Assembly (NCBI RefSeq): GCF_011388215.1
Contig: NZ_CP049989.1
Coordinates: 1,860,001 to 1,924,000 of the forward strand
From: Hydrogenophaga crocea
GTDB lineage: Bacteria; Pseudomonadota; Gammaproteobacteria; Burkholderiales; Burkholderiaceae_C
Direction of reading: 5' to 3'
Length of the DNA: 64,000 nucleotides
Part shown: positions 20,804-29,494 of the stretch, piece by piece
Layout: each line of letters starts with the position of its first letter
How positions within the stretch are numbered: the stretch's first letter is position 1
Notes under the pieces: generated by a model
Databases searched by the model: none
What the model was told of the DNA's origin: nothing
The model's input: the letters and a program-made list of their open reading frames with translations, nothing else
Position numbers and translations under genes: made by a program

Positions 20804-23092
20804 TCATTTGCGGCGCACCGCGCGAACGCCGCTCACGTCGCCCACCACGGCCATGGCGCGCGCCACCTGGCGCGCATCGCTGATCTCGATGGTGAAGGTC
20901 ATCCAGGCCACGCCCTTGACGGACTGGGTCTGCACGCCGATCACGTTCATCTTCTCGCGCGCGAACACGTCGGAGATGTCGCGCAGCAGGCCCTGGCGGT
21001 CGGTGGCCTCGATCGCCACATCCACCGGGTACATGGCCGACCTGCCGTCGCGCGCCGCGCCGGCGTCGCCGTTCCAGTCGACCTCGATCACGCGGTCCGG
21101 GCTCTTGCGTTCGAGGTGGGCGAAGTCGGTGCAGTCGGCGCGGTGGATGCTCACCCCCTTGCCACGCGTGACGAAGCCGCGGATCTCGTCGGGCGGCGCG
21201 GGCTTGCAGCAGCGCGCGAGCTGGGTCATGAGCGAGCCCACGCCCACCACCAGCACGTCGCCGGCCGAGCCGTCGTGGCCACGCTTGGGCTTGCGCACCC
21301 AGTTGGCCGGCTCCTCGGACGCGACCTCGGGTTCGGGCGGGCGCAGGTGGGTCTCGATGGCGCGCAGCGAGAGCTCGTCCTTGCCGACGAGCTCGAACAT
21401 TTCGTCGGCGTCCTTGAGCCCGAGCTCGATCGCGAGTTCGTCGAACTTCAGCGCCGTGCGGCCCTCGCGCTGCAGCAGCTTTTCGACCGCTTCGCGGCCA
21501 CGCGCGATGGTTTCGGCCAGCGCCTGCGCGTTGAACCACGCGCGCACCTTGCTCTTGGCGCGGTGGCTCACCAGGTAACCGAGTTCGGCGTTGAGCCAGT
21601 CGCGCGAGGGGCCGCCCTCCTTGGCCGCGGTGATCTCCACCGTCTGGCCGTTTTGCAGCGGCGTGTTGAGCGTCACCATGGCGCCATCGACCTTGGCGCC
21701 GCGGCAGCGGTGGCCCAGGTCGGTGTGCACGGTGTACGCGAAGTCGACCGCGGTGGCGCCGCGTGGCAACTCGACGATCGCCGCGTTCGGCGTGAGCACG
21801 TAGATGCGGTCGTCAAACAGGCCCTGGGCCGTGCCGCTGAGGTCGCGCTCCCAGGCGAGCAGTTGCCGCAGCACGGCGATCTTGGCGTCGTACTCCGAAT
21901 TCGCCGTCACGCCCGAGTAGCCCTTGGCGCCCGCCTCTTTGTAGGCCCAGTGCGCGGCCACACCGTGCTCGGCGTGGTCGTGCATGGCCTGGGTGCGGAT
22001 CTGGATCTCGAAGGCGCGGCCCTGTGCGTCTCGCACCACGGTGTGCAGCGACTGGTAGCCGTTGGGCTTGGGCTTGGCGATGTAGTCGTCGAACTCCTCG
22101 GGCACCGGCGAGAACTGCGCGTGCACGTAGGCCAGCGCGGCGTAGCAGTCGGCGGTTTCGGGCACCACCACGCGCAGCGCGCGGATGTCGAACACCTGCT
22201 CGAAATCGAGCGACTTGCCACGCATCTTCTTCACGATGCTGTAGATGTGCTTGGGCCGGCCCTGCACCACGGCATTGACGCCCTGGCTGCACAAGGCCGT
22301 CTGCAGTTGCTCGCGCAACTGCTCCACGTGCGCCTCGCGCTCGGCGCGTTTCTCGTCGAGCAGGCGCGCCACCTCCTTGTAGGTCTGCGGCTCGAGGAAG
22401 CGGAAGGCCAGGTCTTCCATTTCCCACTTGATCTGCCAGATCCCCAGCCGGTTGGCCAGCGGCGCGAACACGTGCAGCGACTCGCGGGCCAGGGCCTCGC
22501 CCGGGTCGCCCTTGATGGCCGCGAAGTAGCGCAGCGTCTGCAGGCGCGATGCAAGCCGCAGCATGACCACACGCAGGTCGCGCGAAAACGCCAGCAGCAT
22601 CTTGCGCACGTTCTCGGTCTGGCTGGCCGCGAGTTCGGACACCGGCGCCTTCGACAGGCTGGGCACGGGCTGCCCCAGGTCCTGCGTGGCCTGCCGCTCT
22701 TCGAGCTTGCGCGCCTGGGCCTCGGCCGCGATGTTGCGGGCCTGGCGCTGCAGTTGCACCAGCTTGGTGGTTTCCAGGGCCAGCGCCGCGTGCTGCTCGC
22801 CAAAAGCCTTGGTGATCACCTCTTGCGGGCGGTTCAGGTGCTGGCAGGCATACACCAGGTAGGCCGCGGCCTGCATGGCCTCGGAGCCGCCGATGTCGGC
22901 CAGGATCTGCGCCACGGCGTTCGCGTGCGCCAGGGTGTTCTCGCCGGTGTCGAGCTCTTCGCTTTCGAGCAGGGGCTCGGCGAAGGCGCGGGCGCGCGCG
23001 AGCGCATGGGCCTGGTTGGGCAGGCCGGCAGCGGTCGCGGTCACGATGGCCGCGGACGGCGGCGCATCGCCAGGGGCAGGCAGGCGTTTCAT
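20804..23092 (-). CDS. relA: RelA-type (p)ppGpp synthetase
   Basis: Stringent-response alarmone synthase. It has 762 residues. The N-terminal pseudo-hydrolase region has AAAYLVYACQHL where SpoT has its HD dyad, so hydrolase activity is probably lost. The synthetase domain reads GRPKHIYSIVKKMRGKSLDF, PKPNGYQSLHTVV and EIQIRTQAMH. A TGS domain (YVLTPNAAIVELPRGAT) and a C-terminal ACT domain follow. The start overlaps the stop of the upstream hydrolase by 4 nt (ATGA). The open frame extending upstream is not coding. A bifunctional SpoT is expected elsewhere. Confidence 0.93.
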   Translation of the reverse strand: MKRLPAPGDAPPSAAIVTATAAGLPNQAHALARARAFAEPLLESEELDTGENTLAHANAVAQILADIGGSEAMQAAAYLVYACQHLNRPQEVITKAFGEQHAALALETTKLVQLQRQARNIAAEAQARKLEERQATQDLGQPVPSLSKAPVSELAASQTENVRKMLLAFSRDLRVVMLRLASRLQTLRYFAAIKGDPGEALARESLHVFAPLANRLGIWQIKWEMEDLAFRFLEPQTYKEVARLLDEKRAEREAHVEQLREQLQTALCSQGVNAVVQGRPKHIYSIVKKMRGKSLDFEQVFDIRALRVVVPETADCYAALAYVHAQFSPVPEEFDDYIAKPKPNGYQSLHTVVRDAQGRAFEIQIRTQAMHDHAEHGVAAHWAYKEAGAKGYSGVTANSEYDAKIAVLRQLLAWERDLSGTAQGLFDDRIYVLTPNAAIVELPRGATAVDFAYTVHTDLGHRCRGAKVDGAMVTLNTPLQNGQTVEITAAKEGGPSRDWLNAELGYLVSHRAKSKVRAWFNAQALAETIARGREAVEKLLQREGRTALKFDELAIELGLKDADEMFELVGKDELSLRAIETHLRPPEPEVASEEPANWVRKPKRGHDGSAGDVLVVGVGSLMTQLARCCKPAPPDEIRGFVTRGKGVSIHRADCTDFAHLERKSPDRVIEVDWNGDAGAARDGRSAMYPVDVAIEATDRQGLLRDISDVFAREKMNVIGVQTQSVKGVAWMTFTIEISDARQVARAMAVVGDVSGVRAVRRK

Positions 23093-24009
23093 GGGGCCCA
23101 GAGAAAGTCGCGCACGGCCGCCACCTGATCGGGCGCCACGAGCGTGGGCGCGTGGCCCACGCCGGCAAAGCCGACGCAGCGGGCCCGCGGCCCGCGCGTG
23201 GCCATGGCCTGCGCGGTGGCGGGGCTCAACAGGTCGGAGTCTTCCCCGCGCAGCAGCAGCGTGGGACAGGTGATCGCGTCGTAGAGGTTCCAGAGCAGGG
23301 CTTCGCCCTCGCGGGCCATCTGCTGCAGCGCGGCCGGGTCGGGGTTCGCGGTGAGTGCCTTGAAGGGTACGGCGATGGCCGGGTCGTAGTGCAGCCGCCA
23401 GCGGCCGTCGCGCTGCCGCAGCATGGGCCGGTTCAGGCGGCGCCATTGCTCGGGCGTGTGCGGGCCGAAGCCGGTGGAGATGCGCGCCAGGTAGTCGATG
23501 GCCTGCTGCTCGCTGTCGAAAAAGGGATCGAGCCCGAGGTAGGTACCGATGCGCTGCAGCGCTTCGCTCTGCACCACGGGGCCCACGTCGTTGAGCACCA
23601 GGCGCGCGGGCGCGAGCGCCGGCTGCGCGGCCAGGCCCATGCCGATGAGCCCGCCCATGCTCGTGCCCACCCAGTCGATGCGCGCCTGCGGGTCGGCGGC
23701 ACGCAGCCGGGTGAGCAGCACCGCGAGGTCGGCCACGTAGGTGGGCACCTGGTAGGCCATGGGATCGGCCAGCCAGTCGCTTTCGCCGCGGCCCGCCACG
23801 TCGACGGCGATCACGCGGCAGCGCGGCTGCAGCGCACGCGCCAGTTCGTCGAAGTCGCGCCCCTGGCGCGACAGGCCGTGCACGCAGACCACTGCATGCT
23901 GGCTGGCGGGATCGGCGCTTGCCCAATCCCAGTACGCCAGACGGCGCGGCGCCCCGCCTCGCGCAGCCGCACCATCCACGACGATGTGCTGGAGGATGGG
24001 TTCGTTCAT
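23089..24009 (-). CDS. alpha/beta-fold hydrolase
   Basis: It has 306 residues. The lid-containing fold starts with the oxyanion segment VVCVHGLSRQGRDF; the nucleophile elbow is GTSMGGLIG; the acid is in LLRGEDSDLL and the catalytic His in GVGHAPTL. It is translationally coupled to relA (ATGA). The substrate is unknown; an ester or thioester is likely from the family. The ATG at 24009 (MNEPILQH) is chosen because the open frame upstream runs through the divergent dehydrogenase gene. Confidence 0.85.
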   Translation of the reverse strand: MNEPILQHIVVDGAAARGGAPRRLAYWDWASADPASQHAVVCVHGLSRQGRDFDELARALQPRCRVIAVDVAGRGESDWLADPMAYQVPTYVADLAVLLTRLRAADPQARIDWVGTSMGGLIGMGLAAQPALAPARLVLNDVGPVVQSEALQRIGTYLGLDPFFDSEQQAIDYLARISTGFGPHTPEQWRRLNRPMLRQRDGRWRLHYDPAIAVPFKALTANPDPAALQQMAREGEALLWNLYDAITCPTLLLRGEDSDLLSPATAQAMATRGPRARCVGFAGVGHAPTLVAPDQVAAVRDFLWAP

Positions 24010-24084
24010 GGCGCCTCGGGTGTTGTGCGGTCCACCATAATCGGCGACCGTGTTCGACCAATCGTAATGGAACTGGAGAGACCC

Positions 24085-24855
24085 ATGCTTGCAGGAAAGA
24101 CCGCCCTCGTGACCGGATCCACCAGCGGGATCGGACTGGGCATCGCGAAGGCGCTCGCGCGCCAGGGCGCCCACATCGTGCTCAACGGCTTCGGCGACCA
24201 CGAGGGCCCGCGCAAGGAGGTCGAAGCCCTGGGCGTGAAGGTCGGCTACCACGGCGCAGACATGAGCAAGCCCGCCGAGATCGAGGCCATGATGGCCTAC
24301 GCCGCCCAGACCTTCGGGCGCGTGGACATTCTGGTGAACAACGCCGGCATCCAGCACGTGGCGCGGGTCGAAGACTTTCCGGTCGAGCGCTGGGACGCGA
24401 TCATGGCGATCAACCTCAGCAGCGCCTTCCACACCAGCCGCCTCGCCCTGCCCGCCATGCGCGCGGCCAACTGGGGCCGCATCATCAACGTGGCCTCGGT
24501 GCACGGACTGGTGGGTTCGGCCGAGAAATCGGCCTACGTGGCGGCCAAGCACGGCATCGTCGGCCTGACCAAGGTGACCGCGCTCGAAACCGCCACCACC
24601 GGCGTGACCTGCAATGCGATCTGCCCGGGCTGGGTGCTGACCCCGCTGGTGCAGAAACAGGTCGACGCGAAGGCCGCGGCACTGGGCCTGTCGAACGACG
24701 AAGCCACCAGGCGGCTGCTGGGCGAAAAGGAGCCCTCCATGCAGTTCACCACGCCCGAAGAACTCGGCGAGCTCGCGGTCTTCTTCTGCTCGCCCGCCGG
24801 CAACAACGTGCGCGGCGTGGCCTGGAACATGGACGGCGGCTGGGCCGCCCAGTGA
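24085..24855 (+). CDS. hbdH: 3-hydroxybutyrate dehydrogenase (SDR)
   Basis: NAD-dependent oxidation of (R)-3-hydroxybutyrate to acetoacetate in PHB breakdown. It has 256 residues. The cofactor motif is TGSTSGIGLGI, with NNAGIQHVA and active site YVAAKHG. The substrate segments NAICPGWVLTPLV and the C-terminal RGVAWNMDGGWAAQ are typical of the family. An ATG 18 nt upstream is in frame, but a GGAGAG site lies between the two, which supports this start. It is divergent from the hydrolase and ends 10 nt from the convergent SIMPL gene. Confidence 0.93.
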   Translation: MLAGKTALVTGSTSGIGLGIAKALARQGAHIVLNGFGDHEGPRKEVEALGVKVGYHGADMSKPAEIEAMMAYAAQTFGRVDILVNNAGIQHVARVEDFPVERWDAIMAINLSSAFHTSRLALPAMRAANWGRIINVASVHGLVGSAEKSAYVAAKHGIVGLTKVTALETATTGVTCNAICPGWVLTPLVQKQVDAKAAALGLSNDEATRRLLGEKEPSMQFTTPEELGELAVFFCSPAGNNVRGVAWNMDGGWAAQ

Positions 24856-24865
24856 GCGCGCGCGC

Positions 24866-25606
24866 TCAGCGCAGCTGAACCGAGCCCGACACCGTGACGC
24901 TCACGGTGGCGGTGCCGGCCGCGGTCGGCACCGGCATGTCGGCCGCAGCGGCCTTGGCCTCCATGGCCATCATGCGCGGCACCGGGCGCTCGGGCATGTC
25001 GGCCGAACTCACCGACACCTCGCGCAGGGTGTAGCCCGAGAAGCCGAAGCCCTTGGCGACCTCGGCGGCGCGGGCGCGGAAGCGCTCGATGGCCTGGGCC
25101 TGCACCTGCGACTCGAGCGCCAGGCGCGCGTCGCGCGAGAGCGAAAAGCCCATGTTCGACACGCTCATGGTCTGGATGCGGCCGGCGACCTCGCTCACGC
25201 GCGCGACGTCGCGCCCCTCGAGCACCAGTTCGGCCTGGCCCTGCCAGCCGCTGATGCGGCCGTTGCTGCCATACCGCGGGTACAGGCGCAGGTTGCCGGT
25301 ACGCACCTCGAGTTGCTGGGGCCGGGCCTGCGCCTGGGCCGTGGCCAGCGCGGCGTCCACGGCCTGCTTGAGCTGGTTCTGCACCGTCGCGGCGTCGGCG
25401 CCTTCTTTCGTGGTGCTGAGCATCACCGTCAGCCAATCCTGCGGCACTTCGAGGTGACCGCTGGCCGACAGGCTCACCACGTTGGCGGGCACCTCGGGCT
25501 GGGCGGCCTGGGCCAGGGCGGGCGCACCCAAGGCCATGAGGAGAGCGGCGGAGGCACAGGTGCGCCGCCACGCGGCCGGCGTGCGGCGGTTGGGAGAAAA
25601 GGTCAT
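24866..25606 (-). CDS. SIMPL domain (DUF541) periplasmic protein
   Basis: It has 246 residues. The signal peptide has core ASAALLMALGAPALAQA. One SIMPL domain follows, from VVSLSASGHLEVPQDWLTV to VSVTVSGSVQL, including the conserved QVQAQAIERFRARAAEVAKG helix. The family is envelope-located, with proposed roles in oxidative stress; the molecular function is unknown. It follows a small secreted-protein gene by 8 nt. Confidence 0.87.
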   Translation of the reverse strand: MTFSPNRRTPAAWRRTCASAALLMALGAPALAQAAQPEVPANVVSLSASGHLEVPQDWLTVMLSTTKEGADAATVQNQLKQAVDAALATAQAQARPQQLEVRTGNLRLYPRYGSNGRISGWQGQAELVLEGRDVARVSEVAGRIQTMSVSNMGFSLSRDARLALESQVQAQAIERFRARAAEVAKGFGFSGYTLREVSVSSADMPERPVPRMMAMEAKAAAADMPVPTAAGTATVSVTVSGSVQLR

Positions 25607-25614
25607 GGGTGCGA

Positions 25615-25908
25615 TCAGGGTTTGCGGCTGGACTCGAACACGGGCTGGCCCCGCAGCTGCTCGCGAAGGCGCTGGCGCTCCTCCACCGACAGCCGGAAGG
25701 GCTTGCCGCCCTCGTCCATGTCGTCAAACGGCTGGCGCAGGGCATCGCGCAGGCGCATGGGCGCGCGGGCCTCGCCGCCGTCGATCGAGATGGGCATCAC
25801 CGCTGGCGCCTCCTGACCGGGCTCGCGCAGATCGCGCGTGCGCTCCGGATTCGCGAGCGAGACACCCGCGGTCAGCATGGCTAGGGTTCCCATCCAGATG
25901 GACTTCAT
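25615..25908 (-). CDS. small secreted protein of unknown function
   Basis: It has 97 residues. A likely signal peptide MKSIWMGTLAMLTAGVSLA is followed by a polar, Arg/Glu/Pro-rich mature part (EERQRLREQLRGQPVFESS). No motif is recognised. It lies just upstream of the SIMPL gene in one unit and divergent from ompR. Codon use matches its neighbours, so it is probably real. Confidence 0.65.
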   Translation of the reverse strand: MKSIWMGTLAMLTAGVSLANPERTRDLREPGQEAPAVMPISIDGGEARAPMRLRDALRQPFDDMDEGGKPFRLSVEERQRLREQLRGQPVFESSRKP

Positions 25909-25980
25909 GGTGCGTCGAGTATGGCCAGGCCGACCATTGTGCGAGTGACCCGCACGTCAATCCGCTGAGAGGACGGGCAA

Positions 25981-26047
25981 CTTGTGTAACAAGCCGTCAG
26001 AAAAACAAAAATCAAGCATTGACAAGGACTTGCAGCTGCCAGAATCG
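25981..26047 (+). promoter_or_regulatory. candidate ompR promoter region
   Basis: A perfect -35 TTGACA lies at 26019-26024, with only a weak -10 (GAATCG) 17 nt later. This suggests a regulated promoter. A palindrome CTTGT-GTA-ACAAG sits upstream at 25981-25993. The stretch is AT-richer than its surroundings. Confidence 0.45.
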
Positions 26048-26077
26048 CGTTTGTTACATTTACGGGAAGTTGCTCCT

Positions 26078-26809
26078 ATGCCACAAAACCACGCCCGCCC
26101 CAACAAGATCCTGGTCGTCGACGACGACGTGCGCATCCGCGACCTGCTGCGCCGCTACCTCATGCAGGAAGGCTTCGAGGTCATGCTGGCCGAGGATGGC
26201 AAGGCATTGAACCGGGTGTTGCAGCGCGAGGCGGTCGACCTCATCGTGCTCGACCTGATGATGCCCGGCGAAGACGGCTTGTCGATCTGCCGCCGCCTGC
26301 GCGCCAACGGCGACCGCACGCCCATCATCATGCTGACCGCCAAGAGCGAAGACGTGGACCGCATCGTCGGCCTCGAGGTCGGCGCCGACGACTACCTGGG
26401 CAAACCCTTCAACCCGCGCGAACTGCTGGCCCGCATCCACGCGGTGCTGCGCCGCCGCCCGCCCGCCGAGGTGCCGGGCGCGCCCTCGCAGGACGCCGAG
26501 GTGGTCAAGTTCGGCCCCTACGAGTTCGACCTCAGCCTGCGCACCCTGCGCAAGGACGGCCAGGACCTGCCGCTGACCACGGGCGAGTTCGCCATGCTCA
26601 AGGCCCTGGTGCGCCACCCGCGCCAGCCGCTGTCGCGCGAAAAGCTTGCGCAGCTCGCCCGCGGCCGCGAGTTCGAGCCCTTCGACCGCAGCCTCGACGT
26701 GCAGGTCTCGCGCCTGCGCAAGCTCATCGAGGAAGACGCCTCGTCCCCGCGCTACCTGCAGACCGTGTGGGGCGTGGGCTATGTGTTCGTGCCCGACGGC
26801 AACTCCTGA
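26078..26809 (+). CDS. ompR: OmpR-family response regulator
   Basis: It has 243 residues. The receiver domain has the acidic pair in ILVVDDDVRI, the phospho-acceptor Asp in IVLDLMMPGEDG and the Lys in YLGKPFNPREL. The winged-helix output domain has LTTGEFAMLKALVRHPRQPLSREKL in part and ends YLQTVWGVGYVFVPDG. It is close to E. coli OmpR in layout and in pairing with an EnvZ-like kinase, whose start codon overlaps this stop (TGATG). Confidence 0.9.
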   Translation: MPQNHARPNKILVVDDDVRIRDLLRRYLMQEGFEVMLAEDGKALNRVLQREAVDLIVLDLMMPGEDGLSICRRLRANGDRTPIIMLTAKSEDVDRIVGLEVGADDYLGKPFNPRELLARIHAVLRRRPPAEVPGAPSQDAEVVKFGPYEFDLSLRTLRKDGQDLPLTTGEFAMLKALVRHPRQPLSREKLAQLARGREFEPFDRSLDVQVSRLRKLIEEDASSPRYLQTVWGVGYVFVPDGNS

Positions 26810-28212
26810 TGGACAGCGAATCACGCGTTTCCTTCGAAACCGAGCCCACCACGCTGGAGACCGCCCCCGCCCCGCTGGAGGTGCGGCCCACGCGTGGCGT
26901 GAGCCTGTTCTGGCGCACCTTCTTCTTCCTCACGCTGCTGCTCACGGGCTGCATCATCGCGTGGCTGCAGACCTTCCGGGCGCTCGAGTACGAACCGCGC
27001 GCGCTGCAAAGTGCCCAGCAGCTGGCCTCGCTGGTGAACCTGAGCCGCGCGGCGCTGGTGCACTCGGACGCGATCGCGCGCGTGTCGCTGATCAAGACCC
27101 TGGCGGCCGAAGAGGGCCTGCGCATCGCGCCGCGCGAGCCCAACGACACCTACAAGCTCTACGACGTGGACGCGCTCAGCCGCAACGTCGCGGCCCAGCT
27201 GGAGACGCGGCTCGGCCGCGACACCGTGGTGGCGCGCGAGGTGAACGGCCAGCCGGGCCTGTGGATCGGCTTCGGCATCGACGGCGACCAGTACTGGCTG
27301 CTCACCGACCCGTCGCGCATCGGGCCCGTGGCGGGCACCACCTGGCTGATCTGGCTGGGCACGGCCGCCCTGCTCTCGCTCACCGGCGCGGCGCTGATCG
27401 CGCGGCTCATCAACCGCCCGCTCAAGAAGCTCTCGTTCGCGGCCAGCCGCGTGCGCGAGGGCGACTTCAACGCCAGCCAACTCAACGAAGCCGTGGCCAC
27501 GAGCGAGATCCGCGAGGTCAACATCGGCTTCAACCGCATGGCGCAGCGCCTGTCCAAGATCGAGCAGGACCGCGCGCTCATGCTCGCGGGGATCTCGCAC
27601 GACCTGCGCACCCCGCTCGCGCGGCTGCGGCTCGAAACCGAAATGAGCGTGAGCGACCCGCAGGCGCGCGAACACATGTCGGCCGACATCGAGCAGGTCA
27701 ACGCCATCATCGACAAGTTCCTCGACTACGCGCGGCCCGACCACCTCAAGGCCACCGAGGTCAGCCTGAACCAGACGCTGGAGGCCGCGGTGTTCGCCCT
27801 CGGCGACGACCCCAACACCGTGGTGAAGATGCGCCTGGAGCCCGACACCCGCGTGATGGGCGATGCCGTGGAGCTGCAGCGCGTGTTCAGCAACCTGCTC
27901 GAGAACGCGGTGCGCTACGGCCGCAACCCCGACACCGGCGTGGTGCACATCGACATCGCGTGCAAGACCAAGGACGACGCGGTGCTGGTGAAGCTGCGCG
28001 ACCACGGCCGGGGCGTCAAGCCCGAGCTGCTCGAACAGCTCACCCAGCCCTTCTTCCGCGGCGACGCGGCGCGATCCGACGCCACCGGCACCGGCCTGGG
28101 CCTGGCCATCGTGGAGCGCGCCATCGCGCGCATGGGCGGCCGCTTCGCGCTGGCCAACAGCAGCACGGGCGGGCTGGCGGCGCACATCAAGCTGCGCCGC
28201 GCAGGGCACTGA
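26809..28212 (+). CDS. EnvZ-type sensor histidine kinase
   Basis: It has 467 residues. A first membrane helix TFFFLTLLLTGCIIAWLQ is followed by a periplasmic domain of about 130 residues and a second helix WLIWLGTAALLSLTGAALI. The HAMP domain runs through NRPLKKLSFAASRVREGDF. The H-box is GISHDLRTPLARLRLE, the N-box NLLENAVRYG, and the G-boxes are HGRGVKPE and GTGLGLAIV. The partner is the OmpR-like regulator. It ends 3 nt from the convergent ispF gene. Confidence 0.92.
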   Translation: MDSESRVSFETEPTTLETAPAPLEVRPTRGVSLFWRTFFFLTLLLTGCIIAWLQTFRALEYEPRALQSAQQLASLVNLSRAALVHSDAIARVSLIKTLAAEEGLRIAPREPNDTYKLYDVDALSRNVAAQLETRLGRDTVVAREVNGQPGLWIGFGIDGDQYWLLTDPSRIGPVAGTTWLIWLGTAALLSLTGAALIARLINRPLKKLSFAASRVREGDFNASQLNEAVATSEIREVNIGFNRMAQRLSKIEQDRALMLAGISHDLRTPLARLRLETEMSVSDPQAREHMSADIEQVNAIIDKFLDYARPDHLKATEVSLNQTLEAAVFALGDDPNTVVKMRLEPDTRVMGDAVELQRVFSNLLENAVRYGRNPDTGVVHIDIACKTKDDAVLVKLRDHGRGVKPELLEQLTQPFFRGDAARSDATGTGLGLAIVERAIARMGGRFALANSSTGGLAAHIKLRRAGH

Positions 28213-28215
28213 AGC

Positions 28216-28707
28216 TCAGCGGCGCACGAGCAGCGCGACCGCGCGCGCTTCGATCGCCTCGCCCTGCCCCACGGGGCCCATCTTCTCGGCCGTCTTGGCC
28301 TTCACGTTGACCTGGCCGGGCTCGAGCGCGAGCAGCGCCGCGATGCGCTCGACCATGGCCGGGATGTGCGGCGCAAGCTTGGGTGCCTGCGCGACCACGG
28401 TGCTGTCGATGTTGACGATGGCGTAGCCCGCCTCGCCGACGCGGCGCGCGGCCTCTGCCAGCAGCACGCCCGAGTCGGCGCCCTTGAAGCACGCGTCGGT
28501 GTCCGGAAAGTGGCGGCCGATGTCGCCCAGCGCGGCCGCGCCCAGCAGCGCGTCGGTGATGGCGTGCAGCAGCGCGTCGGCGTCGGAGTGACCGAGCAGG
28601 CCGTGGGTGTGCGGCACGGTGATGCCGCCGAGCACCAGCGGGCGCCCGGTGACCAGGCGGTGGATGTCCCAGCCTTCGCCGATGCGCAGCGGGGCAAGCG
28701 GTGTCAT
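28216..28707 (-). CDS. ispF: 2-C-methyl-D-erythritol 2,4-cyclodiphosphate synthase
   Basis: MEP pathway cyclase. It has 163 residues. Metal ligands lie in GEGWDIHRL and [20 protein letters not shown], and the C-terminal CDP-binding segment is [19 protein letters not shown]. The start overlaps the end of ispD by 4 nt (ATGA), the usual ispDF coupling. Confidence 0.97.
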   Translation of the reverse strand: MTPLAPLRIGEGWDIHRLVTGRPLVLGGITVPHTHGLLGHSDADALLHAITDALLGAAALGDIGRHFPDTDACFKGADSGVLLAEAARRVGEAGYAIVNIDSTVVAQAPKLAPHIPAMVERIAALLALEPGQVNVKAKTAEKMGPVGQGEAIEARAVALLVRR

Positions 28708-29417
28708 GAGCGGCTCCTCAGAATGGCCTCGGCCAGGGTGAAGTCGTGCGGGTAGGTGACCTTGAAGTTGCTGGCCCGGCCTTCCACCAGCCGCGGCTGG
28801 CGGCCGCTGCGCTCGATCGCGCTGGCTTCATCGGTGATGCCAGCGAAGCCGCCCGCGCGCGCGGCGGCCAGCGCGGCGTGCAGCTCGCCCAGGCGGAACA
28901 TCTGCGGCGTCTGCGCGAGCCACTTGTGCTCGCGCGCGATGGTCTGCTGCACCCGGCCGCCGGCCTCGGCCTTGAGCGTGTCGGGCAAGGGCAGCGCGAG
29001 CAGGCCACCCACCGCGTCGCCGCGGCAGGCGTCGATCAGGGCATTGACCTCGTCGGGCGTGACCAGACAGCGCGCGGCGTCGTGCACCAGCACCCAGTCG
29101 GTGTCGGGCACGCCCGCGGCGCGCAGCGCTTCGAGGCCGTTGAACACGCTTTCGGCGCGCGTGGCGCCGCCGCAGCGCAGCGCGTCCACGCCGGGCACAT
29201 CGGTCCAGTGCGCGTCGTCGGGGGCCAGCACCACGAGCACACGCTGCAGGCCGGGCACCGCGCGCAGCGCGGCCAGGGTGTGCTGCACCAGCGGGCGGCC
29301 CAGCAGCGGCTGGTATTGCTTGGGCAGGGCGGTGCCGGCGCGCGAACCGCTGCCCGCGGTGGGCAGCAGTGCATGGCACAGGGCGGTGTCGGGGCTTGCG
29401 GGCGTGTCGGGGCTCAT
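28704..29417 (-). CDS. ispD: 2-C-methyl-D-erythritol 4-phosphate cytidylyltransferase
   Basis: MEP pathway transferase using CTP. It has 237 residues. The nucleotide loop is [19 protein letters not shown], with [11 protein letters not shown] and the C-terminal [15 protein letters not shown]. The protein has a short N-terminal extension ([15 protein letters not shown]). It is divergent from mfd across a 77-nt gap. Confidence 0.96.
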   Translation of the reverse strand: MSPDTPASPDTALCHALLPTAGSGSRAGTALPKQYQPLLGRPLVQHTLAALRAVPGLQRVLVVLAPDDAHWTDVPGVDALRCGGATRAESVFNGLEALRAAGVPDTDWVLVHDAARCLVTPDEVNALIDACRGDAVGGLLALPLPDTLKAEAGGRVQQTIAREHKWLAQTPQMFRLGELHAALAAARAGGFAGITDEASAIERSGRQPRLVEGRASNFKVTYPHDFTLAEAILRSRS

Positions 29418-29444
29418 GGGCGGGCGCCATTCTAGAATTCGAGC

Positions 29445-29474
29445 ACACCCCCGGCTTCGAGCGTCCGGGGGTGT
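29445..29474. other. strong hairpin in the ispD-mfd divergent gap
   Basis: Perfect 10-bp stem ACACCCCCGG / CCGGGGGTGT with a 10-nt loop, 20 nt upstream of the mfd start. It would form in the mfd leader RNA. Only two Ts follow, so it is not a clear terminator. Its role is unknown. Confidence 0.6.
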
Positions 29475-29494
29475 TTGCCATTGGTGCCCCTCTG

